Positions 46,809-48,750 of a DNA stretch of 48,750 nt are shown here, piece after piece. Where the stretch lies: positions 1 to 48,750 of the forward strand of contig NZ_JAATTV010000019.1 of assembly GCF_013414195.1 (NCBI RefSeq), written 5' to 3'. Each line of letters begins with the position of its first letter. The stretch's first letter is position 1. The notes under the pieces were generated by a model. The model did not search any database. It was not told where the DNA came from and saw nothing but the letters and a program-made list of their open reading frames with translations. The DNA comes from Psychrobacter sp. BI730 (lineage in GTDB: Bacteria; Pseudomonadota; Gammaproteobacteria; Pseudomonadales; Moraxellaceae). The translations under genes were made by a program, and so were the position numbers.

Positions 46809-47963
46809 ATGCAAGACATACCTGTGGTAATCGTCGGTGGTGGGTTAAGTGGATTATATGCCGCCCTTTTATTAGAGCAAAAGGGTATAGCGTATAGATT
46901 GCTAGAGGCGCGTAATACCTTAGGTGGTCGCATTGCAGTTGCTAAATGTTCAGATGCGCATGCTACTAATAACAGTACTGATATCGATCAAGCAGAATAA
47001 AGCGCGGCGTTTGATTTAGGACCGTCTTGGTTTTGGCCGGATTATCAAACGCAGTTAAGTACGCTTATTGAATCGTTAGATTTATCACGTTTTGCGCAGT
47101 TTGAAGAAGGCGATATGATGGTTGAGCGCGCTGCCAATCAGTCACCTGTGCGTATGCAAGGTTACAAAAGCACACCACCTTCTATGCGGTTAGTCGGTGG
47201 TATGGCCACTTTGATTGACGCGCTATATGCTCGTTTAGATGCCAGTTGTATCATGACTGGTCAAACCGTAAAGCAATTAAACAAGACATCCCAATATATT
47301 GAAGTACAGAGTGAAGACAGCTTTGGGCACGTGACCGGACATGTGACGACGTTCCGAGCGCAGCATGTGCTACTTGCGTTACCGCCTCGATTGATAGAAG
47401 ATCGGATAGCATTTCAGCCAGCGCTACCGCAAGACTTAAGTGAACAGTGGCGCGAGACAGCCACTTGGATGGCACCCCATGCCAAATACGTCGCTGTTTA
47501 TGAGTCACCATTTTGGCGAGATGCTGGTCTCTCGGGTGCCGCACGCAGTGCGATAGGGCCGCTCACTGAGATACTTGATGCTTTTACGTTAGAGGGCGAT
47601 GGCGCGTTGTTTGGTTTTTTTGGCGTTCCTGTTCAAGTGCGACAGAGCGTTTCTGATACGGTGCTAAAAGAACATTGCCGTGCGCAGTTAGTGCGACTAT
47701 TTGGTGCGCAGGCAAGTACTCCAAAAGCTGAATATCTTAAAGACTGGGCAAAAGATCCATTAACAGCGATGCCTGCTGATGCTAGCGGTAACGGTCAGCA
47801 TGTAGTAGCACCGCCGTCCAAACCAAAAACAGGCGTGTGGCAAGACTGTCTAACAGGTTGTGGTAGTGAGTGGTCAGCGCAATTCCCTGGCTATGTCGCT
47901 GGAGCAATTGATGCAGCAACCGTCGCTGTACAAAGCCTACCTGCTACCATTTTGCGCCAGTAG
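46809..47963 (+). pseudogene. FAD-dependent amine oxidase, broken by one in-frame stop
   Basis: A single reading frame of 385 codons runs from ATG 46809 to the stop at 47961-47963, but TAA at 46998-47000 interrupts it after 63 residues. Before the stop: the FAD dinucleotide site VVIVGGGLSGLYAA, then LLEARNTLGGRI. Directly after it: FDLGPSWFWP, the segment that should follow in an intact amine oxidase. The C-terminal part keeps the FAD-contact pattern FPGYVAGAIDAA. So the frame and length are otherwise intact, and the damage looks recent (nonsense mutation) or is a sequencing error. Without read-through the product is dead, since the first 63 residues hold only part of the FAD fold. Substrate unknown. 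A MITE lies immediately upstream. Confidence 0.85.
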
Positions 47964-48019
47964 CTATTATAAAAGCCATCTAACATGACTCAAAAATTCA
48001 TCATCCAATAGGATAGTCG

Positions 48020-48646
48020 ATGAATGACTCGCTCAAACAAACCAGTATTCACAAAACTACTACTTGGCTGGTGCCCTTCATTTGTCTGCTGGCAGGTGGG
48101 GCACTCACTGGTATCTCGACCAATGTGGCAAAGTACGCTATCGATGTCGGTCTCACCCCATTAGGGTTTTTGTTTTGGTCGATTACTGGCGCTGCTGTTA
48201 TTTTATTTATGACAGCGCTCATCAGAAAAGAGCTTCCTCCTCTTAATGCTCGCAGCTTAGAGTATTACTTTGTCGCGGCGCTGGTCAGTGTCGCGGCCGC
48301 CAACTTACTATTATTCTCTGCCATTCCTCATGTGGGCGCAGGTTTCGTCGCCTTAATCCTCTCATTACCGCCACTGCTAACTTATCTTGGCGCGCTGATA
48401 CTACGTATAGAGCAATTTTACATTGTCCGTGCGCTTGGGGTCATCGCAGCACTCATCGGGGCAGGAGCATTAGCCGTGCATAAATTCTCTGCGCCAGATT
48501 CTAGTGTGTTTTGGATTTTAATCGCGCTTTTTGGTCCAGTGCTACTCGCTATTGGCAATATATATCGGACGTTACGCTGGCCTGATAATGCGTCTTCTGG
48601 CGCACTCGCTCCAGGTATGTTGATTGCGGCAGCGCTGCTGCTATAG
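48020..48646 (+). pseudogene. EamA/DMT-family permease truncated by IS insertion
   Basis: 208 codons of a drug/metabolite transporter whose relatives have about 300 residues and ten helices; here only about six to seven helices remain. The frame runs straight into the end of the IS630-like element: the last codons (CTGCTGCTATAG) end in the TATAG of the IS, supplying the stop. AGGA precedes the ATG. The missing C-terminal half would lie beyond the window on the other side of the IS if it is still present. Loss of function is likely. Confidence 0.82.
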
Positions 48647-48750
48647 TCAGTCCAAAATAGAAAAGGTACAATGCTTTTAAACCAAGCAAAGAGAAATATA
48701 AAAGATGACCTACTCAGCAGATTTTCGAGCACAAGTTATCAAAAACATTG
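48642..48750 (+). mobile_element. IS630-family-like insertion sequence, left end (partial)
   Basis: Begins TATAGTCAGTCCAAAATAG inside the EamA gene; 63 bases in, a transposase-like frame opens. TATAGTCARTCC is shared with the MITEs at 29380 and 46685. The element runs off the window. Confidence 0.8.
48705..48750 (+). CDS. Transposase N-terminus, IS630-like (partial)
   Basis: Only 15 residues, MTYSADFRAQVIKNI, are inside the window. MTYS.DFR..V is the usual start of IS630-type transposases, whose N-terminal helix-turn-helix reads the terminal repeats. The rest lies beyond the right edge. Confidence 0.7.
   Translation, partial: MTYSADFRAQVIKNI

Overview
The window looks like chromosomal DNA of a Moraxellaceae gammaproteobacterium, most likely Psychrobacter or a close relative. 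Reasons: AT-rich intergenic DNA around moderately AT coding DNA, the 531-type isocitrate lyase, the purN-purM / perM-hda neighbourhood known from Pseudomonadales, a signal-less YkuD protein resembling the cytoplasmic ElsL of Acinetobacter, and a complete choline-to-betaine locus. The genus is inferred from protein style and gene order; no database was searched.

Layout. 0-7.6 kb: possible IS end at the left edge, YkuD L,D-carboxypeptidase-like gene, CYTH-CHAD protein, isocitrate lyase (glyoxylate shunt), LysR regulator, succinate-semialdehyde dehydrogenase. 7.8-13.7 kb: purMN on the minus strand, divergent from perM-hda, then a DUF2057 exported protein and Dps. 13.9-20.6 kb: YcxB-like membrane protein, serS, transketolase, then a membrane-anchored unknown beside a NERD nuclease-like protein with a zinc ribbon. 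20.6-26.6 kb: five-gene dipeptide/oligopeptide ABC importer (binding lipoprotein, B, C, D, F) on the minus strand. 27-32.1 kb: an alcohol oxidation cluster (GMC oxidoreductase, DUF779 protein, zinc alcohol dehydrogenase, acetaldehyde dehydrogenase). 32.6-37.6 kb: PIF1-like helicase, GAPDH-family enzyme, tRNA-Ser(TGA), a lipoprotein and a small ribbon-helix-helix-like protein. 37.8-45.1 kb: tRNA-Asn(GTT), then an EmrE-like SMR transporter, TetR regulator, betB, betA, betT: uptake of choline and its oxidation to glycine betaine, an osmolyte pathway. 45.3-48.75 kb: YgjP-type metallopeptidase, a small TPR-like protein and a decaying, transposon-rich end.

The most notable non-coding signal is a family of three ~107 bp repeats (29380-29486, 45828-45934, 46685-46792). 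They share ends of the type TATAGTCAATCC with the IS630-like element that truncates an EamA transporter at the right edge, so they look like non-autonomous derivatives (MITEs) of that IS family. A different 175 bp element with perfect 16 bp inverted ends lies at 46026-46200. Between these elements sits an FAD amine oxidase gene broken by one in-frame TAA. Other non-coding signals include perfect tandem duplications upstream of the RHH-like gene and upstream of betB, a palindromic operator candidate before the SMR-TetR pair, three evenly spaced direct repeats before aceA, and a long inverted repeat immediately upstream of betT.
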